Assembly: GCA_036770645.1 (NCBI GenBank)
Contig: DAIPIU010000002.1
Location: forward strand, 33,906-97,905
Origin: Rubrimonas sp036770645
GTDB lineage: Bacteria > Pseudomonadota > Alphaproteobacteria > Rhodobacterales > Rhodobacteraceae
Length of the DNA stretch: 64,000 nucleotides
Direction of reading: 5' to 3'
The notes below the pieces were generated by a model. The model was given only the letters and a program-made list of their open reading frames with translations, ran no database searches and was not told the DNA's origin. The translations under genes were made by a program, and so were the position numbers. The stretch's first letter is position 1. The number at the start of each line of letters is the position of its first letter. This document shows, piece after piece, positions 38,833-47,290 of this stretch.

Positions 38833-39204
38833 TCAGGCGGCGCCGATCAGGCCGCGGACCATCTCGGCCAGTTCCCGCGTCGAGAAGGGCTTTGTCACAT
38901 AGGCGTCGGCCCCGAGCGCGAGGCCCTTCTCGACCTCGATGTCACGGCCCTTGGCGCTGACCATCACGATCTTGACGCCCGACCAGTCCGGGTTGGCGCG
39001 GATGGTCTGGCAGACGTCGTAGCCGTCGCGCTTGGGGATCATCACGTCCAGCAGGATCAGGTCCGGCGGGTTGTCGGCGACGGCGGCCAGCGCCTCCTCC
39101 CCGTCGCGGGCGACGGCGACGGCGTAGCCCTCGCGCTTCATCAGGTGGCGCAGCGACAGGGTGATGCTGTCCTCGTCGTCGACGACGAGCACGGATCGGG
39201 TCAT
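38833..39204 (-). CDS. CheY-like single-domain response regulator
   Basis: This encodes 123 residues, a lone receiver domain. The acidic pair is in VLVVDDEDS, the phosphorylated aspartate is Asp53 in LILLDVMIP, and the conserved lysine is Lys105 in VTKPFS. There is no output domain, so it acts by binding another protein. It is followed 12 bases later by the pseudo-kinase/exonuclease gene and then the sensor kinase, making a local phosphorelay plausible. It is the first gene of the run; about 130 non-coding bases lie upstream. Confidence 0.93.
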   Translation of the reverse strand: MTRSVLVVDDEDSITLSLRHLMKREGYAVAVARDGEEALAAVADNPPDLILLDVMIPKRDGYDVCQTIRANPDWSGVKIVMVSAKGRDIEVEKGLALGADAYVTKPFSTRELAEMVRGLIGAA

Positions 39205-39336
39205 GGCCGTTCTCCTGCGCGGTCTCCTCCCGGGAGGCCTTATGGTTATCGCCGCGCCCCGGAGCGGGCGCGGCGCATCACCATAGGGGCCGCGCGCCGG
39301 TTTGTCCCGGCGTCACGGCGTCCCGCGCGGGCGGCG

Positions 39337-39837
39337 TCAGGCGGCCCGCCTCTCCATCGCGCGCACCGTCTCGGCCGTCACCACCGCGAACAGGACGTGC
39401 CCGACCAGCGCCACCCAGGTGATGCCGGTGAAGCCTAGGAAGGGCGGGTTGCCGGCGATCAGCGTCGCCATGAAGAACATCGCGAAGACCCACAGCGCCA
39501 CGCCGTAGAGCAGCGCGCCGATCCGCCAGTGCAGCCCGGGCGCGAAGCGGCGGCGCAGCGGCTCGGCCACGGCCATCCAGCCCAGCGGATAGGCGACCAA
39601 CCCGGCGACATAATGCAGGAAATGGCCCATCGGGTACGAGGTCGCGCCGGTCAGCACCTGCCAGACCTGCGTCGCCAGCGGCACGGGGGCGAGGTTGGCG
39701 AAGCCAAGCAGCGGGCTGAGCGACTGGCCGAAGAAGTCGAAGGCGACGGTCGAAAGCGCGCCGGCGACGCTCATTTCGGTGACGAAGCGGGCGGTGGACT
39801 TGCCGTTCAGGGCTTCGGTGTAGAAGGTCGCGGTCAT
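39337..39837 (-). CDS. Four-helix membrane protein of unknown function
   Basis: This encodes 166 residues from the ATG at 39837. About four hydrophobic segments are visible (SVAGALSTVAFDFFG, YVAGLVAYPLGWMAV, LYGVALWVFAMFFMATLIAG, GITWVALVGHVLFAVVTAET). A polar loop contains YPMGHFLHY with conserved-looking histidines. I do not recognise the family. It follows lrgB by 98 bases on the same strand and may belong to that operon or be separate. Location in the inner membrane is the only safe statement. Confidence 0.65.
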   Translation of the reverse strand: MTATFYTEALNGKSTARFVTEMSVAGALSTVAFDFFGQSLSPLLGFANLAPVPLATQVWQVLTGATSYPMGHFLHYVAGLVAYPLGWMAVAEPLRRRFAPGLHWRIGALLYGVALWVFAMFFMATLIAGNPPFLGFTGITWVALVGHVLFAVVTAETVRAMERRAA

Positions 39838-39935
39838 GGTCGCCCTCGGGTCATGGATGCGGCCGGTCGTCCGCGCCGCCGATGCCGGTATTTCGGGGCC
39901 GCCGCGCAGGACGTTTCGCCGCAGGGAAAGTTTTT

Positions 39936-40667
39936 TCAGGGCGCGACGAACCACGCTGCGGCCAGCGGCAGCGCCAGCGCCGTCAGCAGCGCGTTCAGCG
40001 CCATGCCCAGCGAGGCGAAGGCCCCCGCCTCGGGCGAGCGGCGCAGCGCCCAGGCCAGCCCGATGCCGTGGCAGGCGACGCCCATGGCGAAGCCCTGCGC
40101 GCGCTGGTCGCGCAGGCGCAGGGCGGCGAACAGCCCCCCGCCGACCAGCGCGCCCACCACGCCGGTCACGATCACCAGCGCGGCGGTCAGCGCCGGCAGG
40201 CCGCCGAGCCGGTCCGACAGCGCCATGGCGACGGGGGTGGTGACCGATTTGGCCGCGAGCGTGGCCTGCAGCGTCGCGGAGGCCCCGAAGGCCGCCGCCA
40301 GCGCCACGGCCGAGGCGCTCGCCACGGCCGAGCCGACCGCCAGCGCCCCCAGCACCGGCGCGGCCGCCCGGCGGATCGCGCCCGCGCTGCGCCACAACGG
40401 CACCGCCAGCGCCACCGTGGCCGGCCCGAGCAGCACATGGACGAACTGCGCGCCCTCGAAATAGGCCGCGTAGGGCGTGCCGGTCAGCCACAGCCCGCCG
40501 GCGATGGCGGCGATGGCCAGCAGCGTCGGATTGGCGAGGTCGGCCCGGCCGGCGGCGCGCCACAGCGCCTCGGCCGCCGCATAGGCCGCGAGCGTCGCCA
40601 CCACCGCCCCCAGCGGATGGGCCGCGAGATAGGTCCAAAGCGCGAAGGCGGGGTCCGATGGCGTCAC
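39936..40667 (-). CDS. lrgB: LrgB/CidB-family membrane protein
   Basis: This encodes 243 residues from the GTG at 40667, overlapping the lrgA stop as GTGA. It shows the LrgB pattern of many helices with AAKSVTTPVAMALSDRLGG and VACHGIGLAWALRRSPEAGAFASL near the C terminus. LrgAB/CidAB proteins were described as holin/antiholin-like regulators of cell lysis; bacterial and plant homologues transport pyruvate or glycolate. Here the pair is the downstream half of an operon with SPFH and zinc-ribbon proteins, which favours an envelope role, though metabolite transport cannot be excluded. Confidence 0.9.
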   Translation of the reverse strand: MTPSDPAFALWTYLAAHPLGAVVATLAAYAAAEALWRAAGRADLANPTLLAIAAIAGGLWLTGTPYAAYFEGAQFVHVLLGPATVALAVPLWRSAGAIRRAAAPVLGALAVGSAVASASAVALAAAFGASATLQATLAAKSVTTPVAMALSDRLGGLPALTAALVIVTGVVGALVGGGLFAALRLRDQRAQGFAMGVACHGIGLAWALRRSPEAGAFASLGMALNALLTALALPLAAAWFVAP

Positions 40668-41044
40668 CGCGGGCCGTCCCGCCCCGGCGGCCGCCCCGTC
40701 CCCCCTTCGGCGAGCCGCGCGAACAGGCGGAAGGCCAGCGCCGTGGCGGCGATGGCCATGACCGTGCCGCCGATCACCGCGGCGAGGATCGCCGGCCAGC
40801 TTTCGGCGACATCGGCGAGGTAGAGCGTGACCCCCACGCCCGCCGGCACGAACAGCAGGCCCAGATGGTCGAGCAGCCCCTTCGCTGCGCGCTCGGTGTC
40901 GGGGTCGGGGCCGCCGCGCAGGGCGAACACGGCCAGCAGCCCGACCATCCCCAGCACCGGGCCGGGGACGGGCAGGGCGAAGGTGGCCGCCGCCGCCTCG
41001 CCGAGAAGCTGGAGGCCGCAGATCAGGGCGAGCGCGCGGATCAT
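40664..41044 (-). CDS. lrgA: LrgA/CidA-family membrane protein
   Basis: This encodes 126 residues with about four helices. The LrgA signature is visible as LPVPGPVLGMVGLLAVFALRG and LLDHLGLLFVPAGVGV. It overlaps the zinc-ribbon gene's stop and the lrgB start by four bases each, so the partner proteins are made together. The C-terminal tail is Gly/Arg/Pro-rich and likely cytoplasmic. Confidence 0.9.
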   Translation of the reverse strand: MIRALALICGLQLLGEAAAATFALPVPGPVLGMVGLLAVFALRGGPDPDTERAAKGLLDHLGLLFVPAGVGVTLYLADVAESWPAILAAVIGGTVMAIAATALAFRLFARLAEGGTGRPPGRDGPR

Positions 41045-42282
41045 GCGCCCGGGGCCGCGGGGACGCGCTGCGCAAGCGCGCCGCCGGACCATGGCGGGGC
41101 CGCGCCGAAGGCCCCGCGCGCGCCGCGCCCCGCCTCGACCAGCGCGGCGATGGCGGCGGCGAGCGCGATGGCCGCGAGCACCGCCAGCGCGATCTTTCCC
41201 CAGGACCACGGCCGCGCCCCGCGCACCGCCCCGGTGCGGCCGTTCACCAGCACCCGGTAGACGCGGCCGCGCCAGCGATAGGCCCCGACCCACACCGGCA
41301 GCAGGATGTGCTTGAAGGTCACGCCCGAGACCGCGCTGTCGATGCGCTGGATCTGCTGCTGGGCGCCCCCGATGGCGGCGCGGACATCGGCGCGGATCTG
41401 CGCGTCCATCATGGCGCGCGCCGTGGCGAAGCCCTGTTCGAGGCCGATGGTGTAGGCCTCGGCGCGGAACCCCGCCAGCCAGTCGCGGCCGTAGGGCCGC
41501 AGGTCCTGCAGGTCCCATGGCGCCAGCGCCAGCGTGTCGCGTTCGGGCAGCGAGGCGGAGGCCGGGGCCAGCACGTCGTCGAAATCGCGCGCCACCTGCC
41601 CCGAGACCGGCGTCCAGCGGATGCGCGTCGCGGTGCGCGGCTTGCCGCCGGGACCTGCGATGCGGACGGTCTGCATGTCGCCGCGCTGGCCGGCATAGCG
41701 GGTGCGGGTGCGGGCGTCGAAGGTCCAGTAGGGCGTGTAGACGCCGTCCAGCCGCCCGCCGTCGCGGGCGAAGGCGGCCAGCCCCGAGGGCGCGAACCAC
41801 AGGCCGCGCCGCCAGCGCTCGACCCGCGCGCGCGCCTCGCGCGCGTCGATGGCGAAGGGCAGCAGCGCCTGCGGGCGGATGTGGCGGTCGGGGGCGGGGT
41901 CGGCCACGACGGGCGTGGCGCAGAACGGGCAGGCGCCGGCATGCGCCGCGCCGTCGAACTCCACCGCCGCCCCGCAGGCATGGCAGCGGACGACCTGCGT
42001 CGTCTCGGTCTCGGCCCCGGTCCCGGGCGCCCCGGCCAGCGCGGCGGCGTAGTCGCGCTCGCGCAGCGCCGCGCGCCGGTCGTCGTCGTCGCCCTGGGGG
42101 ATGGGGGTGGCGGCCCCGCACCAGGGGCAGGCGAGATGGGTCTGGCCGGGGGCGTAGCTCACCGAGGCCCCGCAGGCGCCGCAGGGGTATTGCGACACGC
42201 CCGGCGGCGCGGCCGCGTCGGCCGCGCTCAGCGGCGTCGCGGGGGGCCTGGCCTCCCAGGGCCCGGGGGTCTGGGCGGTCAT
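41041..42282 (-). CDS. Zinc-ribbon membrane protein (YdjG-like)
   Basis: This encodes 413 residues from the ATG at 42282. Two zinc ribbons occupy the N terminus: CGACG with CPWCG (about residues 34-56) and CHACG with CPFCA (about 99-121). A central folded region (YTPYWTFDARTRTRYAG, QIQRIDSAVSGVTFKHILLP) follows, then one membrane helix near residues 355-377. Related proteins are often mislabelled primosomal protein N'. Together with the SPFH gene 10 bases upstream, it resembles B. subtilis YdjG-YdjI, which recruit PspA to the membrane under stress. That comparison is inference. Confidence 0.75.
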   Translation of the reverse strand: MTAQTPGPWEARPPATPLSAADAAAPPGVSQYPCGACGASVSYAPGQTHLACPWCGAATPIPQGDDDDRRAALRERDYAAALAGAPGTGAETETTQVVRCHACGAAVEFDGAAHAGACPFCATPVVADPAPDRHIRPQALLPFAIDAREARARVERWRRGLWFAPSGLAAFARDGGRLDGVYTPYWTFDARTRTRYAGQRGDMQTVRIAGPGGKPRTATRIRWTPVSGQVARDFDDVLAPASASLPERDTLALAPWDLQDLRPYGRDWLAGFRAEAYTIGLEQGFATARAMMDAQIRADVRAAIGGAQQQIQRIDSAVSGVTFKHILLPVWVGAYRWRGRVYRVLVNGRTGAVRGARPWSWGKIALAVLAAIALAAAIAALVEAGRGARGAFGAAPPWSGGALAQRVPAAPGA

Positions 42283-42292
42283 GGCGGGCGCG

Positions 42293-43375
42293 TCAGGCCC
42301 CCGGCGGCGGCGGCGGCGGGAACAGCCCGGCCAGCGCGGGCTCGGCCGCGGCGACGGTCCAGCCGGCGGCCCCCTGCGTCCAGACATGCGCGCCGGGCGC
42401 GAGCGCCCCGGCGGCCGCCATCTGCGCAAGCTGCGCGCGGGTGAAGGGGCCGCGCGTCGCGCCGCCCTCGGCCACATGCCACAGCGTCTCGGCGCCCGGC
42501 GGCGGGGGCGGGGCCGCGGCCGGGGGCGCGGCGGGGGCCGCGGGCGCGGCGGCGCTCGCGCCGAAGCCGACGCCGAGCATCGCGCCCATGGCCGAGCCGG
42601 GCGCATCGGCCGCCGCGCGCATCGCCTCGGCGCGCTGGAACTCGGCGTAGGCCGACAGGTCGCCGACGATGCCCATTTGCGTGCGCCGGTCGAGCGCGGC
42701 GGCGACCTCGTCGGGCAGCGAGACGTTCTCGATGTAGAACTCCGGCGTCTCGACCCCGACCGCCGCCAGCTCGGGCGCGATTCGCGCCTTCAGCAGATCG
42801 GCCAGCTGCCCGGTGTTGGCCGCCATGTCGAGCACCGGGATGCCCGATTCAGCCAGCTTGGTCGACACGCGCGCAACGATCAGGTTGCGCAGCTGTCCGG
42901 CGATCTCGCCCGTCGTCACCTCGCCGTCCGTGCCGACCACCTCGCGCAGGAAGGTCGCGGGGTCGGTGACGCGGATGGCGAAGCTGCCGAAGGCGCGCAG
43001 GCGGGTGGCGCCGAATTCCGGGTCGCGCACGATCACCGGGTTCTGCGTGCCCCATTTCAGGTCGGCGAAGCGGCGCAGCGAGACGAAGTAGACCTCCGAC
43101 AGGAAGGGCGATTTGAAGCCGTGGTCCCAGTGCTGGAGCGTGGTCATCACCGGCATGTTGTTGGTCTCGAGGATCCACAGCCCCGGCGCGAACACGTCTG
43201 CAAGCTGGCCCTCGTGCACGAACACCGCCGCCTGCCCCTCGCGCACGGTCAGCTTCGCGCCGTACTTGATGGCGTTGCCATGGCGTTCGAAGCGCCAGAC
43301 GATCTGGTCGCGGTCGCGCTCGGTCCATTCGATGACATCGACGAATTCGCCGGTCAGGCGGTTCCACAGGCTCAT
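42293..43375 (-). CDS. SPFH-domain protein with C-terminal GYF_2 domain (YdjI-like)
   Basis: This encodes 360 residues. Residues ~20-235 are an SPFH/band-7-like domain of the so-called virion-core type: KLTVREGQAAVFVHEGQLAD, PGLWILETNNMPVM, FGSFAIRVTDPATFLREVVG and YIENVSLPDEVAAALD. A Pro/Ala linker follows, and residues ~300-352 form a GYF_2 domain (LWHVAEGGATRGPFTRAQLA). No membrane helix is present, so it probably binds the membrane peripherally, perhaps through the zinc-ribbon protein. It is the first gene of the SPFH - zinc-ribbon - lrgA - lrgB operon. Confidence 0.87.
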   Translation of the reverse strand: MSLWNRLTGEFVDVIEWTERDRDQIVWRFERHGNAIKYGAKLTVREGQAAVFVHEGQLADVFAPGLWILETNNMPVMTTLQHWDHGFKSPFLSEVYFVSLRRFADLKWGTQNPVIVRDPEFGATRLRAFGSFAIRVTDPATFLREVVGTDGEVTTGEIAGQLRNLIVARVSTKLAESGIPVLDMAANTGQLADLLKARIAPELAAVGVETPEFYIENVSLPDEVAAALDRRTQMGIVGDLSAYAEFQRAEAMRAAADAPGSAMGAMLGVGFGASAAAPAAPAAPPAAAPPPPPGAETLWHVAEGGATRGPFTRAQLAQMAAAGALAPGAHVWTQGAAGWTVAAAEPALAGLFPPPPPPGA

Positions 43376-43426
43376 GTCCGGACCCTCCGCTGCGCCGCTT
43401 CCGTATAGCCGCCGCGCGCGCCGCCG

Positions 43427-44188
43427 TCACGCGGCGCGCAGGCCCGCCAGCCGCACGCCATGCGCGCGCAGGCCGTCCGCCACCGCCCCGGCCATCGCCG
43501 CCGCCTGCGGGCTGTCGCCATGGACGCAGACGCTGTCGATGGGCGTGGGCAGCACGCGGCCCGAGGGCGCGACGATCCCGCCGGCCCGCAGGAAGGCGAG
43601 GATCTGCGCCACCGCGGCGTCGGCGTCGTGGATCATCGCGCCGGGCTCGCCGCGGGGGACCAGCGCGCCGGTCTCGCCATGGGCGCGGTCGGCGAACACC
43701 TCCGCCGCCACGCGCAGCCCCGCGCGCAGTCCGGCGCGCGGCAGGGCGGTGCAGGCCGTGCCCAGCAGCACCAGCGACGGATCGAAGGCCGCGACGGCGC
43801 GGGCGACGGCATCGGCCAGAGCATCATCCGCCGCGGCCATGTTGGACAGCATGCCATGCGCCTTGACATGCGTGACGCGCGCGCCCTCCGCCCGGGCGAT
43901 CCCGTCCAGCGCCCCGATCTGGTACAGCACCATGGCCTCGACCTCCGCCGCCGACAGGCCCATGGCGCGGCGGCCGAAGCCCTGCAGGTCGGGGAAGCCG
44001 GGATGGGCCCCGATCTCGACGCCGGCCCCCGCGCAGGCCCGAACCGCCGCGCGCATCACGGTCGGGTCGCCGGCGTGGAACCCGCAGGCGAGGTTGGCGG
44101 CCTGCACCAGCGGCAGCAGCGCCGCGTCGTCGCCCATGCGCCATGGCCCGAGGCTTTCGCCCATGTCGGCGTTGAGGGTGATCTTCAT
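43427..44188 (-). CDS. pxpA: 5-oxoprolinase subunit A (LamB/YcsF family)
   Basis: This encodes 253 residues. The opening KITLNADMGESLGPW, then NLACGFHAGDPTVM, GAHPGFPDLQGFGRR and CVHGDSPQA are the family signatures. PxpA works with PxpB and PxpC to convert 5-oxoproline to glutamate with ATP, disposing of a damage product of glutamine and glutathione turnover. It is the last gene of the pxpB-pxpC-pxpA operon; each pair overlaps by four bases. Confidence 0.95.
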   Translation of the reverse strand: MKITLNADMGESLGPWRMGDDAALLPLVQAANLACGFHAGDPTVMRAAVRACAGAGVEIGAHPGFPDLQGFGRRAMGLSAAEVEAMVLYQIGALDGIARAEGARVTHVKAHGMLSNMAAADDALADAVARAVAAFDPSLVLLGTACTALPRAGLRAGLRVAAEVFADRAHGETGALVPRGEPGAMIHDADAAVAQILAFLRAGGIVAPSGRVLPTPIDSVCVHGDSPQAAAMAGAVADGLRAHGVRLAGLRAA

Positions 44189-45240
44189 CGGTGCTGCTGC
44201 TCCGGCGGCAGGGCGTGGGGGAAATGGTCGGGCCGCGCCGCGTCGACCGCGGCGCCGGCGAGGTCGGCGCCCAGCAGCGCGGCCGGATCCAGCCCGCCCA
44301 CCGGGCGGATGGCGGCGACGGCGGCGGCCAGCCGCGCCTGCGCCGCGCGCCGCGCCGCCTGCGCCTGTTCCAGCGTCGCGGGGGCGAAGCGGACCGTCGC
44401 GCCGGGCGACAGGCGGCCGGCGCGCGGCAGGTCGGCGAGGATCACCGTGGCGATCTTGGGATAGCCGCCGATGGTCTGGGCGTCGGCCCCCAGCAGGATC
44501 GGCCGCCCGTCATGGGGCACCTGCACGCAGCCGGGGACGAGGCCCTCGGACAGCAGCTCCGCCCCCGGCGCTTCCTGCGCCAGCGGCGGGCCGTCCAGCC
44601 GCGCGCCCATGCGGTCGGCCTCGCCCACCGTCCAAGCGGCGGCGAAGAACGCCTCCAGAGCCTCCGCCGCGAAGCGGTCGGCCTGCGGGCCCGGCATGGC
44701 GCGGAGGGGGGCGGGGTCGTCGGGCCAGTCGGTGGCGCGCTCCGGCCCCTCGGGCGGGGCGCCGGAAAGCGGCAGCCGGTCGCCCGCCCGCAGCGCGCGG
44801 CCATGCCAGCCGCCGAAGCCCGCGCGCAGCATCGTCCCGCGCGACCCCAGCACGGACGGCACCTCGGGCGCGGGCCAGAGCGCCAGCGAGCCGACCGCGC
44901 CCGCGCAGGCCCCCACGGCCAGCGCGTCGCCCGGCTGCAGCGTCGCGCTGCGCCAGGGGGGCAGCGTCTCGGCGCGCCCGTCGGCGCGCGCGATCCTTCC
45001 GGCGGCGTGGGCCAGCGCCACGCGCAGCGGTCCGCCCTCGGCCGCCACAGTGGGTCCGGACAGGCGGAACTCCAGCGCCGGCGCATCCTGCGGCGCGCCG
45101 GCCAGCGCCAGCGCGATCCGGTGGCCGTCCGGGTCCGCCGCCCCGCCCGACGGGCAGCCGTGCCGCCGCGCCCCGTCGCGGCCGAGGTCCTGCAGCGCCG
45201 TCTGCGGCCCGGGGGCGCGGATCAGCAGCGCGGCCGTCAT
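44185..45240 (-). CDS. pxpC: 5-oxoprolinase subunit C (biotin-dependent carboxyltransferase-like)
   Basis: This encodes 351 residues from the ATG at 45240. Family hallmarks are LIRAPGPQTALQDLGRDG, LEFRLSGPTV and the KipA-type end (PHDGRPILLGADAQTIGGYP). It forms the carboxyltransferase-like half of the PxpBC ATPase/5-oxoprolinase complex. Overlaps at both ends with pxpB and pxpA make stoichiometric synthesis likely. Confidence 0.94.
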   Translation of the reverse strand: MTAALLIRAPGPQTALQDLGRDGARRHGCPSGGAADPDGHRIALALAGAPQDAPALEFRLSGPTVAAEGGPLRVALAHAAGRIARADGRAETLPPWRSATLQPGDALAVGACAGAVGSLALWPAPEVPSVLGSRGTMLRAGFGGWHGRALRAGDRLPLSGAPPEGPERATDWPDDPAPLRAMPGPQADRFAAEALEAFFAAAWTVGEADRMGARLDGPPLAQEAPGAELLSEGLVPGCVQVPHDGRPILLGADAQTIGGYPKIATVILADLPRAGRLSPGATVRFAPATLEQAQAARRAAQARLAAAVAAIRPVGGLDPAALLGADLAGAAVDAARPDHFPHALPPEQQHR

Positions 45241-45902
45241 GGGCGCGCTCCCGGCACGAAGCGCACGCTGTCCCCGGGGGCGAGGCGCGCGGGCGGGTCG
45301 GCCGCGGGGTCGAACAGGCGGAAGTCCGTGCGGCCCAGCAGATGCCAGCCGCCGGGGCTTTCCCACGGATAGATGCCGGCGAAGCCGTTGGCGATGGCGA
45401 CCGAGCCCGCAGGCACCCGCAGCCGCGGCGCGGCCCGGCGCGGCAGCTTCAGGCGGTCGGGCAGGGGGCCGAGGAACGGGAATCCGGGCAGGAACCCCAC
45501 GGCGAGCACCGGCCAGTCCTGCGCGCAGAGCGCCTCGGCCAGCGCCTCGGGGGCGATGCCCAGCGTCGCCGCGGCCTCGGCCCGGTCGGGGCCGGCCTCG
45601 GCGCCGAGATCGACGGCGATCTCGACGCGGCGCCCCGCGCCGGCGGCGGCGTCGGACGGGGCGGCGGCGGCGGCCAGCGCCAGCGCCTCGAGCGCGGCGC
45701 GGTCGGCCTCGGGCGCGTGGTGCACGGTCAGCGTCGCGAAGCTCTGCACCGTGTCGCGCACGCCCGCCCCCTCGCGCAGGATGCGCGACCCGATGGCCCG
45801 CAGCCGCGCCGTGGTCTCCGGGCCGGGGGCCGCGTCCATCGCCACGGTGAAGGCGCCGTCGCCGAGCGGCAGGATGCGGGCGGGGGGCGGGGCGGGGACC
45901 AT
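45237..45902 (-). CDS. pxpB: 5-oxoprolinase subunit B (KipI/allophanate hydrolase subunit 1 family)
   Basis: This encodes 221 residues from the ATG at 45902. It shows LPLGDGAFTVAMD at the start and the conserved VGFLPGFPFLGPLPDRLKLP, VPAGSVAIANGFAGIYPWES and SPGGWHLLGRTD. This is the first gene of the operon. About 190 non-coding bases separate it from the divergent TPR methyltransferase. Confidence 0.94.
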   Translation of the reverse strand: MVPAPPPARILPLGDGAFTVAMDAAPGPETTARLRAIGSRILREGAGVRDTVQSFATLTVHHAPEADRAALEALALAAAAAPSDAAAGAGRRVEIAVDLGAEAGPDRAEAAATLGIAPEALAEALCAQDWPVLAVGFLPGFPFLGPLPDRLKLPRRAAPRLRVPAGSVAIANGFAGIYPWESPGGWHLLGRTDFRLFDPAADPPARLAPGDSVRFVPGARP

Positions 45903-46093
45903 GCGCGAGGCTACACCGCCCGGCCCCGCCGTCCCAAGGGGGCAGGCGCCGGATGGGCGGGGCATCGCCCGGGGCGGCATGCCGCGGGAGGCGGGCGCCG
46001 CGCGCGGGGGGCGTGGAGGGGGGCGCGCCGGGTCTGGCCCCGCGCCGCGCGGCGCCCTAAGCGTGGCCGCCGCGCGAAGGGGGAGGGCCGCCG

Positions 46094-46924
46094 ATGAGCG
46101 ACGATCCGGAAGGCGAGGCGGCCGTCGACGAGGCGGCGCTGGCCGAGGCCTACGAGGCGGGGCTGGCGGCCGAGAAGGCCGGCGACCGCGACGCGGCGGC
46201 CGCCCATTACGCCCGCGCGCTGGCGCTCGACCCCGCCGACCGCGGCGGGGTGTCGGTGCGGCTGGCGGGGCTGGGGCTGGCGCCCGCGCCGGACCGCGCG
46301 CCCGAGGCCTATGTCGCCACCCTGTTCGACCAGCACGCCGAGGCGTTCGAGACCATCCTCGTCGACCAGCTCGGCTACGCCACGCCGGGCGACCTGCGCA
46401 TGGCCTTCGCGCGGCTGGGCGTGGAGCGGCTGGGGCGGCTGCTCGACCTGGGCTGCGGCACCGGGCTCGCGGCCGAGGCGCTGGGCGACATGGCCGACCA
46501 CCTGACGGGCGTGGACCTGTCGGAGGGCATGCTCGATCTCGCCTTCGAGAAGGACATCTACGACGACCTGTTCGTGGGCGACGCCGAGGGCTTCCTCGAC
46601 GCGGCCGAGGAGGTCTGGGACACCATCGTGGCGACGGACGTGTTCCCCTATCTCGGCGCGGTCGAGGGGCTGATCGCGCTGGCCGCCGCGCGCACGGCGC
46701 CGGGCGGGCTGTTCGCCTTCTCGACCGAACGGGCATCTGCCGCGGCGCTGGCCGGGCGGCCCTGGATGGTCGGGCCGCTGCACCGCTATGCCCATGACGA
46801 CGCCTGGCTGGCGGCGCGGCTGGGCGAGGCGGGCTTCGCCGTGCTGTCCTGCGAGCGCGTCGTGGTGCGCTGGGACGAGGGCGCGCCGGTCGAGGGGTCG
46901 CTGATCGTCGCGCGCCGGGGCTGA
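46094..46924 (+). CDS. TPR-containing class I SAM-dependent methyltransferase
   Basis: This encodes 276 residues. The acidic N terminus contains one TPR-like unit (AYEAGLAAEKAGDRDAAAAH). A methyltransferase domain follows with the SAM site LLDLGCGTGLAAEALGDMAD, LTGVDLSEGMLDLA and VFPYLGAVEG. Similar proteins occur widely in alphaproteobacteria with unknown substrate; an FDQHAEAF stretch before the SAM site is typical of this group. GGGAGGG lies just before the ATG. It stands alone, convergent with the small gene beyond. Confidence 0.85.
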   Translation: MSDDPEGEAAVDEAALAEAYEAGLAAEKAGDRDAAAAHYARALALDPADRGGVSVRLAGLGLAPAPDRAPEAYVATLFDQHAEAFETILVDQLGYATPGDLRMAFARLGVERLGRLLDLGCGTGLAAEALGDMADHLTGVDLSEGMLDLAFEKDIYDDLFVGDAEGFLDAAEEVWDTIVATDVFPYLGAVEGLIALAAARTAPGGLFAFSTERASAAALAGRPWMVGPLHRYAHDDAWLAARLGEAGFAVLSCERVVVRWDEGAPVEGSLIVARRG

Positions 46925-46993
46925 GGCAGGCGCGGCCGTCCCGCGCGCGGGGCGCCGGGCGCGGCCGCGGGGCCGGGCCCGATGGCCGGCCGC

Positions 46994-47290
46994 CTAGGGC
47001 CGCGCCGGCCCGAGGCGCAGGGCGGCGGGGCCGGGCGATTCGTCCCCGGTCGCGGCGCGGCGGAACACCATCACGCCCAGATGGGTCTCGACGGTGGCCG
47101 ACAGCATGCCCTTCTTCGCCTCCATCGGCACGAGGTCGGTGCGCAGGTATTCCCAGCCCTCGGCCGCCTGTTCCGCCAGCACGGCCTCGATCGCGCCCAG
47201 CAGCGCGTCCTCGCAGGTCTTGTGCGCCCGGCTGCGGCGGGCCTTGCGCGGGGCGGCGACGCAGCGATAGCGCCAGAAACTCTCGCTCAT
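46994..47290 (-). CDS. Small DUF4177-like protein
   Basis: This encodes 98 residues. The core WRYRCVAAPRKARRSRAHK, LAEQAAEGWEYLRTDLVPM and VMVFRR fits the short beta-alpha-beta DUF4177-type proteins (a strand, a helix, then strands around EGWEYL). The start overlaps the gatB stop as ATGA, so the two are co-translated. The function is unknown, and the C-terminal ~20 residues look disordered. Confidence 0.7.
   Translation of the reverse strand: MSESFWRYRCVAAPRKARRSRAHKTCEDALLGAIEAVLAEQAAEGWEYLRTDLVPMEAKKGMLSATVETHLGVMVFRRAATGDESPGPAALRLGPARP

Noticed and set aside
43113..46097. 994-codon plus-strand frame opposite the SPFH and pxp genes
   Set aside because: Low-complexity Arg/Ala/Pro composition without motifs; the minus-strand genes are unmistakable.
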